Part shown: positions 23,064 through 36,232 of the stretch, one piece after another
Position numbering within the stretch: the first letter of the stretch is position 1
Layout: the number at the start of each line of letters is the position of its first letter
NCBI RefSeq assembly: GCF_028769735.1
Contig: NC_088171.1
Span: 96,661,412 to 96,725,411 of the forward strand
Direction of reading: 5' to 3'
DNA: 64,000 nt
From: Zonotrichia leucophrys gambelii
Lineage: Eukaryota > Chordata > Aves > Passeriformes > Passerellidae
The notes under the pieces: generated by a model
Database searches by the model: none
What the model was told of the DNA's origin: nothing
What the model saw: only the letters and a program-made list of their open reading frames with translations
Position numbers and translations under genes: made by a program

Positions 23064-23100
23064 TAGACCCATTGAGTTTCTGAGTTTATTCTGAATTTCC
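23064..23100 (+). repeat. Diverged direct repeat, copy 2 of 2
   Basis: Counterpart of 22695-22731, beginning TAGACCCATTGAGTTTCTGA. Same orientation; similarity does not clearly extend beyond the listed bases. Confidence 0.5.
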
Positions 23101-26100
23101 CATGGATAGCCCATGAAATTCCATGAGTTTTTTTTAAAAGAAAGGATATCTATTCTAAAATAAAGAATTCCATATCAAGAAAGCAAGATACTGAGAACAC
23201 CAAATTTGCCATTTCTTTATCCCACATGTCATGAAAAGTGAGCATAATATTGATGATGTAACAAGTATTTTTATGACACAAGAAACTTCTGGACAATTCT
23301 TCAAGTAGAGTTTCATATCAACCAAAAACTTCCTGCTATGCATAAGGACACTGTACAGTGCTGAAATACAATCATTATTCTACATATTTGATACAGTCCT
23401 AAGTTTATGTGGTGATGTTCTTGTTTTAAGGTGAATAAATGCTCTATGATATGTAGTAATGAATAATTGATAAGTAGATGTAAATAATTATAGCAGAAAC
23501 AAGTGGACTCTTCCCCACAGGTTTTTTTGGTTTTTTTTGTCTATACCTTATGAGGTAAAGAAATATTTCTCTGTATGAATAATTTTTTAAAAACAGCTTC
23601 ATACTTAAAGAAGAACAACTGAAGCTATAAAAACTTTGACTTAAGGGCCATATCAACCATAATTTGTGTCAGAGACTAAAATTCTCTTTAAAATATCTTT
23701 TTTGAATACTTGTTTGTGCTACTTGTTATTTCACATACATAGATAAGGGAAAGCAAAAGAAAAAAATAAATTAAACAAAAATAAACACAGACAACATTCT
23801 TGAACACAAGCAATCTGTTTATTACTTAGCAAAATGGTTCAATTCTGTATGGAGTCTGAAATATTTCTTCTAATGTAAATGGAAATGAGATATAAATGTG
23901 ATCAGGATTTTCTAATGTTTGTTTTTCAATTTTTATTTCTATATATACTGGCAATTATTTTTAAGAAGTGTTTATAAATTTTGAATAAGAATCCATGGTT
24001 GCCCAAAATCAACCACACAATGTATCTTCATTTAAATGTGTGCAAGACTCAGTTTTTCAGATATTTTTGTGCATCTCAGGCCTGTATTTACAGTTAATAA
24101 CATTTGGGTTGTTTAGTAAAAAAGAGGCTCAGACTCAGGTAGAACTCTTCAGCTTTAAGACAGAACAAGTGCAACAACTGCAGGCAGTCTGTTGTTTTGT
24201 AAATGTTATAAAAATGCATGCTCTGAATAATCTGTCTACTGTAAGTTGTTTCCTTCATGATCCCCTGACTTCTACAACTTCCTCAGGCTTGATTAGGCTC
24301 AGACCAACCCACTGAAGCAAGCAGCTACCATGCTCACAGGTCATCGGTCCAGAGAGAACCCAGAAGATATTGCAAACAGAAAAGGATCTTGCATTTAGAA
24401 GAGGAGAGATGCAGGACAGACTCAGCATGCTGTGCCCTTGGAACTGCAGAAAATAAACCTAGAGAGATTTGTAGAACAGAGAAAAGGTTGATATCATGAT
24501 GTCCTGGGAACCATGGTCCTGTCATCACAAATGAAACAAAACACACAAGCAAAGGGGAAACTACAGTACAAGCTAACCCTGAAGCAGGGCATTTGGCCTT
24601 GTATCCTAAGTGCTACTGCTCAATACTCTGAGACAAAAGAACATCTCTATTGTGGGTAGCCAGAGTCATGCTAAAAAGGAAGAGTTACTCCTTGTCATAG
24701 GATAAAGTTAAGTGAATTGTTTAGAGTGGAAAATGAGAGAAACTTGCTACAGACGTCTACACTAACCTGCTTATAATGAAGCAAAGGAAGTAATTTACAG
24801 GGACAAGAAAACAGGTGCAGATAAATGATCCAAAATTCCATTTCTCTAAAATCTAATCAAAACATTTCATATTTATCTTACAGCAAAAGTTTTACATTCT
24901 GGTGTAGTTAGTGTCAGATGGAACTCAATTGCCAGGTTGCCCTGAAGTTATTTTGAGACGAACCAGCGCTTGCAGGAACAGTAGCACTGAAAACTTCACA
25001 AAGTTTGACTTGTTTTATAGCCCAGTTTGGCAGCTTTAAATGTGAAAGCAGTCATTCATGAGGTAGCATTTTGAGGGTATGTCTCTCTGATGTAGTCAGT
25101 GCTGAGCAAAACTGATAACCAGGGCATGTACAGTCATGAGAGGTAACAAACATCAGCCTGGGAAAGGTGCCATGCTAACATTTGTCCACTGATGCAGCAC
25201 TGGAGTTGGGCTCTTTCCAACAATTTTTACTGAACTGTGTCATAGACACGCAATGGCCCATCTGTAACACAAAAAGTTGGTGTAAACTACATTTTGTAAT
25301 TTTTTTATATGTTATTGCTCTTGTTTGGTGCTTTTCCTCCATTTCCCAATATTGCAGTCATATAATTTCTTGATAATGTCAGTTCTCACTTCTTGAAACA
25401 GCAATTGATGAACCTTCTGTTTGCTCAAGAGGTTACACTGCTAGATAAAGAGAAGCTAAACTTTTTGTTTAAAAACAAATCTAATGATTTTAGGCTGATT
25501 TAATAATTTTCAAGGTGTTTAGATTTAAATGCCTATCTATATTTATCAGTATTGTTCCTATCTAGGTTATCATACAAATTCTGTGTTTCAAAGTTTAATT
25601 CCTATGTTAATATGTAGTCATTTATTAATGCTGTTATTGTTACTGAAATGTGCTTAGTTTTTTCTAAATTCTGGTGTCATATTATCATTTATACAGTTAA
25701 ATCTGTAGTGAAAAACTGAAGAGCTAGTATTGACAAAGTTTGTAAAGAACCTAATGTTATAGAAGGTCAGTCTAGTCATTCTGATCATGAAGTTCAGAAT
25801 TATGCCCTCAGAGAACCCCTAGAGAATATGGATAGTTAAGGAAAAAGTCACAAAGAATTAATCAGAGAAGCAAAAGTAAAAACCTGAAGTTAAGGAAGCA
25901 TGGAAAGGCTAAGCCTAGAGACAAATGAAAAAGGAATGGGAGGAAGCAAGTCTACAGTGAAAAGAAAAACAAAATCAAAACCAGAAAATAACGATGTAGA
26001 AAATGGCATATTAAGCATGTTTCTGGCATACTGCACAAACTGTACAAACTGTAGTATGGCTCTTTCAGAGGATTCCCTCATACTGTCTTGAAGCTTATGG

Positions 26101-27520
26101 TGAAAGCTTCTAGGGTTTCTCAGCTATGAAAACACCACTTGTGCATTTACAGGTTAAGCTGAATCCCATTTGCACTTCACTCAAGAAATCAGCCTTCAAA
26201 GAATTTATTGTAACATCTACAAACTAACAGCATGTAGAAATGGAAATTATCTGAATTTTCTTCTTTGTGAACCAGAGGTACTAAAAAAAGGAACAAGAAA
26301 GAAATCAGTACTTCAATAGTAATTTACCAGAAAAAAAATTCCAAGTATTTTGAATGGGTTTTTTACACATTTTAATTTTCCTTGATATTACTTAAACTTT
26401 CTCTTTTAACTTTCATCTTTGCTCTAAATTTAACAATAATGTTCCTTTAAACTCTAAATTCTCTGGGGTTGTGACTACTGCCAATGGATACTAACATCTG
26501 TAGTGGTGATGGTAATGGAAATAGTATCTAAATATTTTTACAACACAGATTCATATCCAAAACCAATTTTAACATCTTTTGCCTTCAGATATTTGAAAAT
26601 ACCAAATTTAGCAAAGTGAAGATAATTAGTAGTCATTTCAAGAGCTGATATCACTGTGTTTTCTTTCTTCAGAAGCTAGCCCTGATTGTTTTTCATTTGT
26701 CATTATGAAATATAAAAGATACAGTTTAATAACACTTCCAAACCTAAGCGCTGGGAAAATAAAAGAAAAACAACTGAAAAAAACCCCAGCCCTGACACTG
26801 ACTTAAAATAATGGGATACCTAGATCTATTTTTATCTTTCTCTTTTTTTTTTTGCGTTTCTTACCAAGTGTTGTCACATCCACATGACACAGAAAGATTA
26901 TGGTATCTTTTTTTTTCTTACTGGAGAGACATGGATTTGTCATCACAAAGTTCATGCGGACGGGAGGTTATAGAAAAACATACCAATTACTGAGAAAATT
27001 GACAATATGGGATGTTGAACCAGTGAATCTGTTGGACAGCTAGAAGCATTTAGGGTTTTGTAGCTATAATCTAAAATTATTTGTCTGAGGGAAGACCACA
27101 AGGAAAGGACTCAGAGATGTCACGGTGCTCTCACCTCGCACAGAAACCTGGTGCTGGCTGCAGCCTTTGCACATACCACCTGCTCTTCAAAGGCTGGTGG
27201 CCAAACCACAGCAAGCTCCTGCCCTCCTTCAGAGCTGTGGGAGTGATTATTGCTCCCAGATTCAAGCATATTGTTTCTTTGGCATTTAGCACCAACTGAG
27301 TCATATTAGCCTGGGCAGAGGAAACTAGTGCAGCACAGCCTCTTGTTGTCAGATAAACAGCGTCCTTTTCTCAAACTGTTCCATGCCCTGAAACACTGTC
27401 ACACCAACCTGCTTCCAAATAGAATACTTCCTGATTTATGGCAGCTCTTCTCTTGAACTGTTAGAGTAGGAGCTTCTGCCCTTTTTTCTGCCTGAGCCAT
27501 CTGTCCATCCATGCCTTGCC

Positions 27521-27572
27521 CATACACCACCCATATAGACCACCCATATACACCACCCATATACCATATACA
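27521..27572 (+). repeat. Short minisatellite, about four 13-bp units
   Basis: Units of the form CATATACACCACC with small changes, from CATACACCACC to CATATACCATATACAG. The minus-strand frame across it reads as a Y-M-G-G-V-W type chance repeat. Confidence 0.85.
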
Positions 27573-28073
27573 GCTCTGATACTCTCATGCTGTATCTTGT
27601 CTGTTCTTTGTGCTGCATCTTCACTAATTCCACAAGTGCTTCTGTTCGGTTCTTTCTACTCATTCACTAAATTCCCAGAAAGGTGACCCATATGATATTT
27701 TCCAGGTTTTTTACCTCATTTAATCCATTCTATGTCAAGATACAGAGCATGTATAATGCAGGTAAACATACACGGCACAGGTGAGACATGCCAGTTCTAA
27801 ATGTAGCTGTTTGTAATACTCAGAAAAAAATTATCTTACTGATCCTTGTGATAAATGTGTGCTCCTCTGTACCGTTCTGCCTGGTAGATGCAGGAAGAAA
27901 CAGTGCTCCCTATCACAGTGTCTCATATATAATCCCTTGACAGTAACAAGCTGTAAACTCAGAAAGGCAAATTTCCTTCCTTACTGGTAATATGCACCAA
28001 GTCTCATGGCTTTTACTCTTCCATTTAATTTGTTTCTTATAAATTAGTGTCCAGGTATATTTGTATTTTTTAG

Positions 28074-28308
28074 GGGAATATTAGTTTGAAAGCTGGGCTC
28101 ATCAGCAGGACCAAAGAAGTAGTTTACACGCCTAGGGCTAGGAAGCCTGGAAGGCAAGTACATGAAATCAGTGATTCATGGGAACCAGAGTTCCTGGGTA
28201 TGTCATTGCAAAACCAGGCTGACAAGAAGATTCAAAAGATGAACTTTCAGTGGATAGACAGTCACATCAATGGACATCATTGCACTGATATCTCATCATT
28301 TGATAAAG
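28074..28308 (+). CDS. Internal exon-like open segment with acceptor and donor, gene unknown
   Basis: A T-rich tract ending TATTTTTTAG precedes 28074. The frame is then open for 78 codons plus one base, to AAAG at 28308, which is followed by the donor GTAAAT. A stop (TAA at 28317-28319) lies just inside the presumed intron. The peptide is basic at its start (KAGLISRTKEVVYTPRARKP) and contains SWEPEFLGMSLQ and NFQWIDSHINGHHC. No membrane segment or named domain is evident. The phase would be 0 at the acceptor and 1 at the donor. A 235-base open segment bounded by both signals is uncommon by chance in DNA with this AT content but not exceptional across 64 kb. It could be an exon of an unannotated or lineage-specific transcript, or coincidence. 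Confidence 0.33.
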
Positions 28309-28802
28309 GTAAATCCTAAGAGGTTGCACATGATTGGAAACCCATGCTGACATTGCCTAAGTAAAAATGTGTTCTAATGCCTTCAATTGCAGACTTGGGC
28401 ACTGGACCTAAAACATCTCTGTCATTGTCATTGTAATGGTTGCCCCACAGGTGGTAAAGAATAATAGTAAGAAAAATATTAAGGGGGCATGATATTGTCC
28501 GAAAGAAATAAAGCAGAAAACTTGCACCTGAGCAACTGAATAATATAATTTTGAAAGGTTTCAATGTGGGACTTGTAAAAGGACTTGGAGCTGGAAATCT
28601 TTTTTTATAGCTGCTGCCATTTGGCTCAATTAATAGCTAGGATGGAAACTGAGGGCTCAAGGGACCTACATGAAAATGTAGATAAAATGTCTTATTGATC
28701 TGGCAATGCTTCTCACGAAGAAGAGTTTAATGCATTGATATACCCATAAGAAAAGGACATTGGTTTTTTAAACTTGCACGGCACCTGACAGGAGACAATT
28801 TA

Positions 28803-28879
28803 AGAAACAGATAGCAGCAATGATTAACATCTCTTTAAGCCACTTTTCAATATGTATCCACGTGAAATCGTTTGAATGA
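28803..28879 (+). repeat. Direct repeat of about 77 bp, copy 1
   Basis: Shares CATCTCTTTAAGCCACTTTT and flanking bases with 29776-29856, including AACAGAT...AGCAATGA on the left and TATGTATCC...TGAAATC on the right. The copies are about 975 bases apart in the same orientation, with a 3-base indel and a modest number of substitutions. Confidence 0.8.
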
Positions 28880-29775
28880 GATAGATTTTTATGAACTGTA
28901 TAAAACCTTGCAGAACCGTACAACTATGATCATGTGCTTCATAGATGGCAATTCCCATCTCAAGTACTCTCTTCTATTTCTGGTTTTAATTATTTTTCAA
29001 GAACAGAGAAGATACAGGGGAATCAGTGAAGCTGGCATTTATACTTATGGTCACACACTTTTCTTTCTAAAAGAGAGACTAGACCAACAGAGACCTGAAA
29101 ATCATATCTAAGTCAAGGGAGAATAAAATACTCCTTTCTCATTATTTCTTCTGAAGAGAATTTCTTCTGAAGTGATGATGAGGCTGTTAGAATGAATTAA
29201 TTCAAGCTGGAGAACAGCAGATTTCCTATCAGCACTTATATCCTGCTTAATTTTTACTTTAACTACTAAATCTGGAGTGGCGAGGTTTACTTCTGAAATG
29301 GTAAAAAAGATTAAATATCAAAGTTGCTTTTCTCTGATGAAAGTCAAGCAACATTCAGTGGCAAATTGATTCCTGCCCAGAGAGAAGGATGGTGTCAAAG
29401 CAGGTAAATCTACACCAAGCTGACATAATGTGGCATTTCTACCCTTTTTAGATGAACACTGCTCACCTCCCATGATGTGCATTTACCTGTACCTAAAGGC
29501 ACAGACTATTCTTCCTGAATATGAATATTTGCTTTCATTTGCAATTGGTTTTAAAAATCACACTGAATCACAAAGAACAAATGCTCTTTTCACTGTGTCC
29601 TATGACTGCCCATTTGAACTGCTGAGCAGGGCTGGGCTGGGCTGTCCCAGGTCCAGAACTGCTCCTGCTCTCTCCATGAAGGATGGTGTCCCCATCTGTT
29701 TGGTTTCTGGCTGCAGAGGGACTCCATTAACATAAGGGTGCCTGAAATATAGATGCGTGGCTTCAAAACACAGTT

Positions 29776-29856
29776 TAAAAACAGATGGTAGCAATGACTG
29801 ACATCTCTTTAAGCCACTTTTCAGTATGTATCCTCCACCTGAAATCATGTGAATGA
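29776..29856 (+). repeat. Direct repeat of about 80 bp, copy 2
   Basis: Counterpart of 28803-28879. Similarity stops within a few bases of each end, so it is either a small local duplication or two copies of a short dispersed repeat I do not recognise. Confidence 0.8.
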
Positions 29857-32800
29857 TTCCAATCTCAGTAACCTTTGGCTGCTGCGCCTGCCAGATTGAG
29901 GAAGAGGGAAATAGGGAGAAGCTGAAGAATCTTCCTGGTCCTTGTGCTTCCTTCAGAAGAGCAAAGACTTAAATGCACCATCTGCGCTAATGAAATCTTG
30001 AGGTTTCTAGCATCTATAGTGAGACAATACATTTAATAAAAGCAAATTGGGAGGTGAGGCTCTACTTCCCAATGCATGGCGGGGTAGGGGTGTGCTGTAT
30101 GTATCCATCCATTCATGCTGAGGTTTGTAGGTTTTTCAACAGAAAATTCCACACTCAGTATTAGTTCTTTGAGCCGCCAATTCACATTCCCATCATGTGT
30201 ATGTTTCTAGTATACAGGAAGGTGAAAAAGAGTTTTCTGTGTGTTGTTTAAAACTGTTGCTTTAAAAACAGTCTGAGGACACTTCTAAACAAAGAGTATA
30301 TTCCATGCATTTGAAAAACTACTTTGAAGTGCTTCTCTATCCCAGTACTTTCTTGTAAATAAAACCACTTGCACAACACAGAATTAGTTTTTAAAAGTTT
30401 CAGTGTCATTTTCATTTTATATAAGATGCTTCTCATGGGGACATCTTTAAAACCACTCTATCAATCTCTGTCAGTTTCTCAGAGCAGTCATTAGTGAAAT
30501 GTCACCTTCTAAGTTCCTCACGCTGGGAGTTTAGACAGCTTCAGCTTTGAAAAAATAAAAACTTAAGATAACATAATTGGTACACTTAGTTAAATTCACT
30601 TAAAGGTAGTATCATGACAGAAGAGAGACTAATAAGTATGTTAAATTACTGTAAGTGTGGGGATGAGGGTGGAATTGCTTTGGCTTCTTTGAACAACTTC
30701 AATATTTCACAATTTCATTTTCCCAATGGCCACCTTTAAACTTCTGCTGAATTTTAAGTAAATAGTCCCACATTATGCAGTGTCTGAGGTCTCTGTTCTC
30801 CCTGTAAGGCATATAGATGCAATTAGCCAAGTGATTCTGGTGTAAGGTTCCTATGAAAAAGAACATGCCTCAGAATGAAGTATTTTCTGGTGGAAACATA
30901 ATTAGGAGGTTTTGAGAGAGCAGGTGTCTAGGGGAGAAATCACCAACAGAGAGTCTGTATGTTCAACAAAAAATACCTGGATATTTCTAGGGCACAGAGA
31001 CGAAATCAGAATCAAGTGGATAGTATGACAAATTAGAAATATTTAACTGATTTCCGTGCTCCCTTACAGCCCTTTGATTGTTTAGTCACCCATGGAAAAG
31101 ATGAAAATTATACCCACTAAGCTGGCATAGAGTCAGACAGCTAAGGAATCTTTTGACAGTGTTACCAGGGCCTGTGACGTGCTGAATCAGCTGTTGAGCA
31201 TGTGTCTGACACATTCTTAATCCTATAAAAGGCAGAAATATTGCCTCACTTCCCTTGTCTTTGTCTGAAGACAAAGAAAACCAGAACAAAAGTATTTCTT
31301 CTCATGACAGGGCAACCAAGTCCTGTATTAGTGTGTTATGTAGCTGTTACATACACTTGACACCCTCAAAGCACCTGGGCTGAGCTCTCTGGAGCACAGC
31401 CTTGGGCATCAACACCTTTGTGAGCATATGCATCCATTCCTGCATCCTACAGATGCTTAGAGCAAAGGGTTGTGCCTGCCATGAGGAGTGGCTTCCAGGA
31501 TTAAAAGTCATGGTGATCTGCCTGGTATTTCATGTCACAGCTTTGTTACTTTAGAAGGTAAAGTTTAATCTGCTATGTGCCTGTGTGCTTTGGAGAACCT
31601 GACTGATGTAATAGTCAGTAATGGGAGGGATGGAAGGGGATGAAGATTAAAAAATAGCACCTCTGTATTCAACAGTAGCAAAATTGATGAAATAAGTGTT
31701 TCAGATTTAAATTTCCAAGTCTGATTTTATAGAATGCTTTATTTTCTATGTAAATGATCTTTCAGGAATTAACTTCTCCATTTTCATTTTGTCTTGAATT
31801 TTTACCTTTTCTGTTTCTTTTTAAACTGAAATATTTGGATGCAGCTGATTAAGTCATCAACTTCTGCTGGCTGCTGGTCTGCTAGCTACTGGGAAGAGCT
31901 CTTATACAGGATTTAATAATAGATATGATGACACCTAGTGGTAGTGGAAAATACTTATTCTTCAAATAAAACGCAATGTAGTTTAAATAGCCACACATAA
32001 AGCAACAAAAAGGTTGTCTCTGGCTATTCTTCATTCATTATAATAGAAAAAAGTGCAGTGGTGTTCTCAAGCTGTCATTCTACATTTTCATTTTATTGGT
32101 GAGAAAACAATAAATAAAACATTCTTCTTCATACAGAAAATAAAAATGTTTTGATTAAGATTCCTGCTTGCTTCCAGGTCACAAAGACCTCTCAAAAAAT
32201 GTTCTAAAGAAAAACAGTTATCATCATATGTAGCTTTATCTCTCTGATGAGATATCAAGGCTTAACTGTCTTTCTTTCCTAAGGAAGTTAGTTCCACAGT
32301 GATAAATAAAGATTACAGAACTTCCTCCTCTCTGATAAATTACATTACAGAAGACAAAAAGACTTAGCAAGAGATTCCAAAGTTCTCTTTTATTTTTATA
32401 ACTTTAGTTCTGTATATGATCAAGACTACTAGTTGCTTACAGCGCCTACATAAACATGTACACAATATTCAACTTTCCTAATTTTTCAAGGAGATAATTA
32501 ATGGGAATTCATTAATATAACACGAGAAATAATATATCTTAATTTCTGATATTCAATGATTTTACATTTAAAGCAAATATCAAATCAATCAAAATTTAAA
32601 CATATAGGATTCTCTCTGTATTGGCTCTTCACATAAAACACACATAATTCCATGTAGCAAATAGCAGGCAGAACATGAAAGGAAATGCAAATTACCATGG
32701 CATTTCTAACTCTGGAGCCTAAGGACTATGCCAGTTTTATATGTTTGATTTTCCAAGTTTTTTCAAATGAAAATGACCAAAACATAACCCTCTCTTTCTC

Positions 32801-35800
32801 ATCCTTCTCCCATTTAATGGTGACACCTCTATTCTCAGTAGGTATCTTAGATACCTATTGTTCTGTTTATTCTGACTTTCTCCTCCCATGAGCATTCACT
32901 GTGCTTTAACCTCAAAGGTGTTCGGCATTTTTTAAGAGTGACAACAACAAAGGAAAGGGAAAACCAAGGTATTCCAGCAGAAGGTAAGAGATTATTAATC
33001 AAACAATAGAAAAAAGAACGAGCTATAAAATAAATAAATAAAGGAGCGATGCATAATCCCCATTTATGGAGTTTTGCTGTATTTTATGTTATCAGAAGGC
33101 AACCAAGCATATAGAAATAAGCAATAAGTCCCCTCTTTGCACACTGTATTTTTCATTAGACAGTGGATAATAAATCTGAGTTCATCCTAAAATAAGTAGA
33201 AAATAAGTTTTCTAAAAAAATGTGGAGGAAGGTGCTACATAATAATATGTAGTGTAGAGGTTCTGCAGAGTTTCAAGTGTGACAAGAAATACACCACACT
33301 TTTCACAGGATGGTGCCACAGCCTCATACAGCCCAGGGAAAGGTGATGCTCCTCTGCATTGCTGTCATCTTGCCTTTTGTTGTTTATAGAGTACAAATCA
33401 TTAGCTACAATTTTCTCCTGTAGACAAAGACATTTTTAAATCTCTCAATTTTTTTCCATACATGCCAATGTACATAAGACAGAAACAAAGTCATAAAGAG
33501 ACGCAGGAATGACATAAAAATTTGCAGAGACAAAAAGTGACAACGTCAAAGTCAGAATTTGGCTTCTTTTCCCTCTAAGTTTATACAAAAGTTTTCAGCA
33601 AGAAGAAATGTAACAATTCTAGATCTTGATAAAAATGTACTGAAATGTTTTTATTTTCAAAAAACCAGCTAGCTTCTATTTAAAACTCCTTTTTATTTGA
33701 ATTATAAGTACACTGTAGTATAGACACATTCATTAATTATGTAAATAACTAATCCTTAGTTCCAGGGTAATGATTTTACTCAGTAGAAAAACTGAAATAA
33801 CGATCACTTTCTCCAGTCTCTATTGCAACTGAATCTTGCAGATATAATATATTTATGGGAGAACACCTTTATGTAGCTTGAAAATAGCAAAGAAATGAGA
33901 GTTGAAACACTAATAACAAGAGTTAGAATTCTAAAACACCAGTACCATATGGACTGCTGTGAAGAAAATAATTCCACCCCAGCAAGACCCACAACAGTGC
34001 TGGTAGTAGAGATTTCTTCAGGAATTCAGCAGAAGGCATTAGGAGCACCTTCCAGATAAACTCTGTGATGCCAGGGCACAATATGTTCTAAGGAGACTGA
34101 CAACTGGAACCATTTCTTTATTAATACACATTAATACCCTACCTAGGTTTTCATATGAGTTAGGTGTATGCAGCTACATTAAATTGAAGTCATTACAGTG
34201 ACTGATTTTAAACTGAGAAACACAGATACACTTCACCAGTACCTGTATTTTGAGAGTAGAGAGGCCTCACAGTCTGCAAGTGTCACAAGGTAATATACAT
34301 TACAGAAGGCTTTGAAAAGGAAAGTGCCAAGTACTGAACAGAAATGTTCAGGACCATGCTCTAGTTTCTATGGCCGGCAAGCTGAGGAAAAGGGGGTTAA
34401 ATCTTTTCTGTGTGCCTATCTATAGATATTGATAGAAATACATATATGTATGGTGATACATTTGGACAGATATTGGCATTGATTATTTAACAACAAAAGA
34501 AACCAGTTATCTTTTCAGCCCTATCACTCAATAACATCCACCCCCAAAAAGAGACAGAATCACTTCTAATTCTGTCAGTGAACTCCAGCAAATCCTCACT
34601 GGCTGGCCTGTCCTCACTGACACAAAGGACAGACTGAACTGATTGTTGGTATATATATTTAACTTCCATGACTCATCATGTTGAGGGACAGGATGCAAGA
34701 GAGCTCTGCAGTATAAAATTTAAAGTCAAACGTTGTATCCACAAGAAGAGCTCCAGTGGAAATTAGCTGGAATTTAGCTATGAAAGCTCCAGGTTAGGAA
34801 CATAAAGACTGTGTGTTTACTTACAAATATTTGGATCCCTTCACTGAATTAAGTTAGCCATAGTTTTATTTTACTTAATCAAACCTTGTATGGTGTAGTA
34901 AAATTGGAGCAGTCAGATATCTTAAAATTATTTTGTCATTTTTTTATACAAAAAAAAAATCTTTTGTGTTTCTTATTTGTATGTTATTAGTGGTAAATTT
35001 TTGAAATGTAAACAGGATACTCAGGCAAATTTCTCCATTATTATTATTAGATTCTCAAAGTGTCAATTAGGTAGACAAAGTTTTATGTTGCAGCTTAATA
35101 AATAATACTGGTAAGACCACTGATGACATTGCAAACAACAAGAAAAAAATCTTTCCTATTTAATGAGAATGGTTTTCAATTAAATAAATTAAACTAAAGA
35201 GAGATATACTGGTTTAAATCTGTTAATATTGATAATTATAATCTATGAATTACATCTTCCTTTGGACTTTTAACTGCATGTTCCAAGTGTATTTATTTTA
35301 TTGAAGGAAATGGAGGCAGGCCTTTTAAAGGCATTAATTTAGGAATACAAAATATTCAGTTGGAAACTCATTTGTTTACATTTTTGTTTGCCAGCTTTTT
35401 CCCATTAATGAGTTGAAATCTCCTCATATGAGTATTATGGGAAATTTCATTAGTGTTCATAAACATATCATGTTTACAAGAGAGCAGGATGTGTGAAAGC
35501 AAAACCATTCTGCATTTTCCATTTTCCTTGTGCATTCCCATCTACTTTTAGCACTGTCCATTCTCTTGCTTTAATCCCTTGTAAAAACATGTACTCCTCT
35601 CACAGAATGGCTCCCTGAGGTAATTTAACACCCTGATTTATATTTCAGAGGTTTGCATATCTCATTTCTACAAAACAATATGATGGAAATCTTTGAATGA
35701 ATCCCAGCCAAACAGAAATCCCAAAGATACAAAGATCAATTTAGATACTACCATTTGTCACCCATCTGCATCTCAAAAGAGCCATGTGCTTAAAAAAGCA

Positions 35801-36219
35801 GTATTTCTTCAACTGAAGATTGAAGTAGAAAGAAGGAAATGAAGAAGATTCCTCATAGGATATCACTAGAGTAAAATCAAAGTCAAGATCTTGAAAATAA
35901 ATATTTCAGGAAACAATTGGGGGTTTCTGGCAGAAGCAGTAAATTCATTGAAATACATGGGAAATAATTCTAAGGACTCTTCCTCATCCATTGATACAAA
36001 TAATGAGACTCTTTCTCCTGTCGCTGTCAGTAAGAGTACATTATGAAAATTTAGAGTTGCATAAAAGATAGATTTGTGGTAATTATAATCTCTGGTGATG
36101 TTTGAAAACAATGATTTTTGCGTTTAATTGACATTTGCTGGAAAGGTAGCAAAACCAGAACATATTTCACAGTAACACATACATATTTTTTATCAGATCA
36201 CTCCGTTTCCTCTGCATCA

Positions 36220-36232
36220 TTTTTTTTTTTTT
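36220..36232 (+). repeat. Poly(T) run, 13 T
   Basis: Simple run between GCATCA and CTTAATT. Confidence 0.85.

Larger units (their letters stand above)
21432..28073. other. Long AT-rich stretch without supported genes
   Basis: It contains an A18 run (22514-22531), a diverged 37-bp repeat pair (22695-22731 and 23064-23100) and a short minisatellite (27521-27572), each listed separately. No LINE or LTR was recognised. The segment at about 27100-27310 is richer in G+C but could not be assigned. Frames of 60-110 codons are isolated and without family resemblance. Confidence 0.5.

Noticed and set aside
24334..24552. Possible LTR or exon in a slightly GC-richer patch
   Set aside because: No TG...CA ends, polyadenylation context or family blocks could be recognised.
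35866..36111. 81-codon minus-strand frame resembling a real peptide
   Set aside because: No good splice signals at its limits and a hydrophobic, low-complexity end; not better than chance in this AT-rich area.
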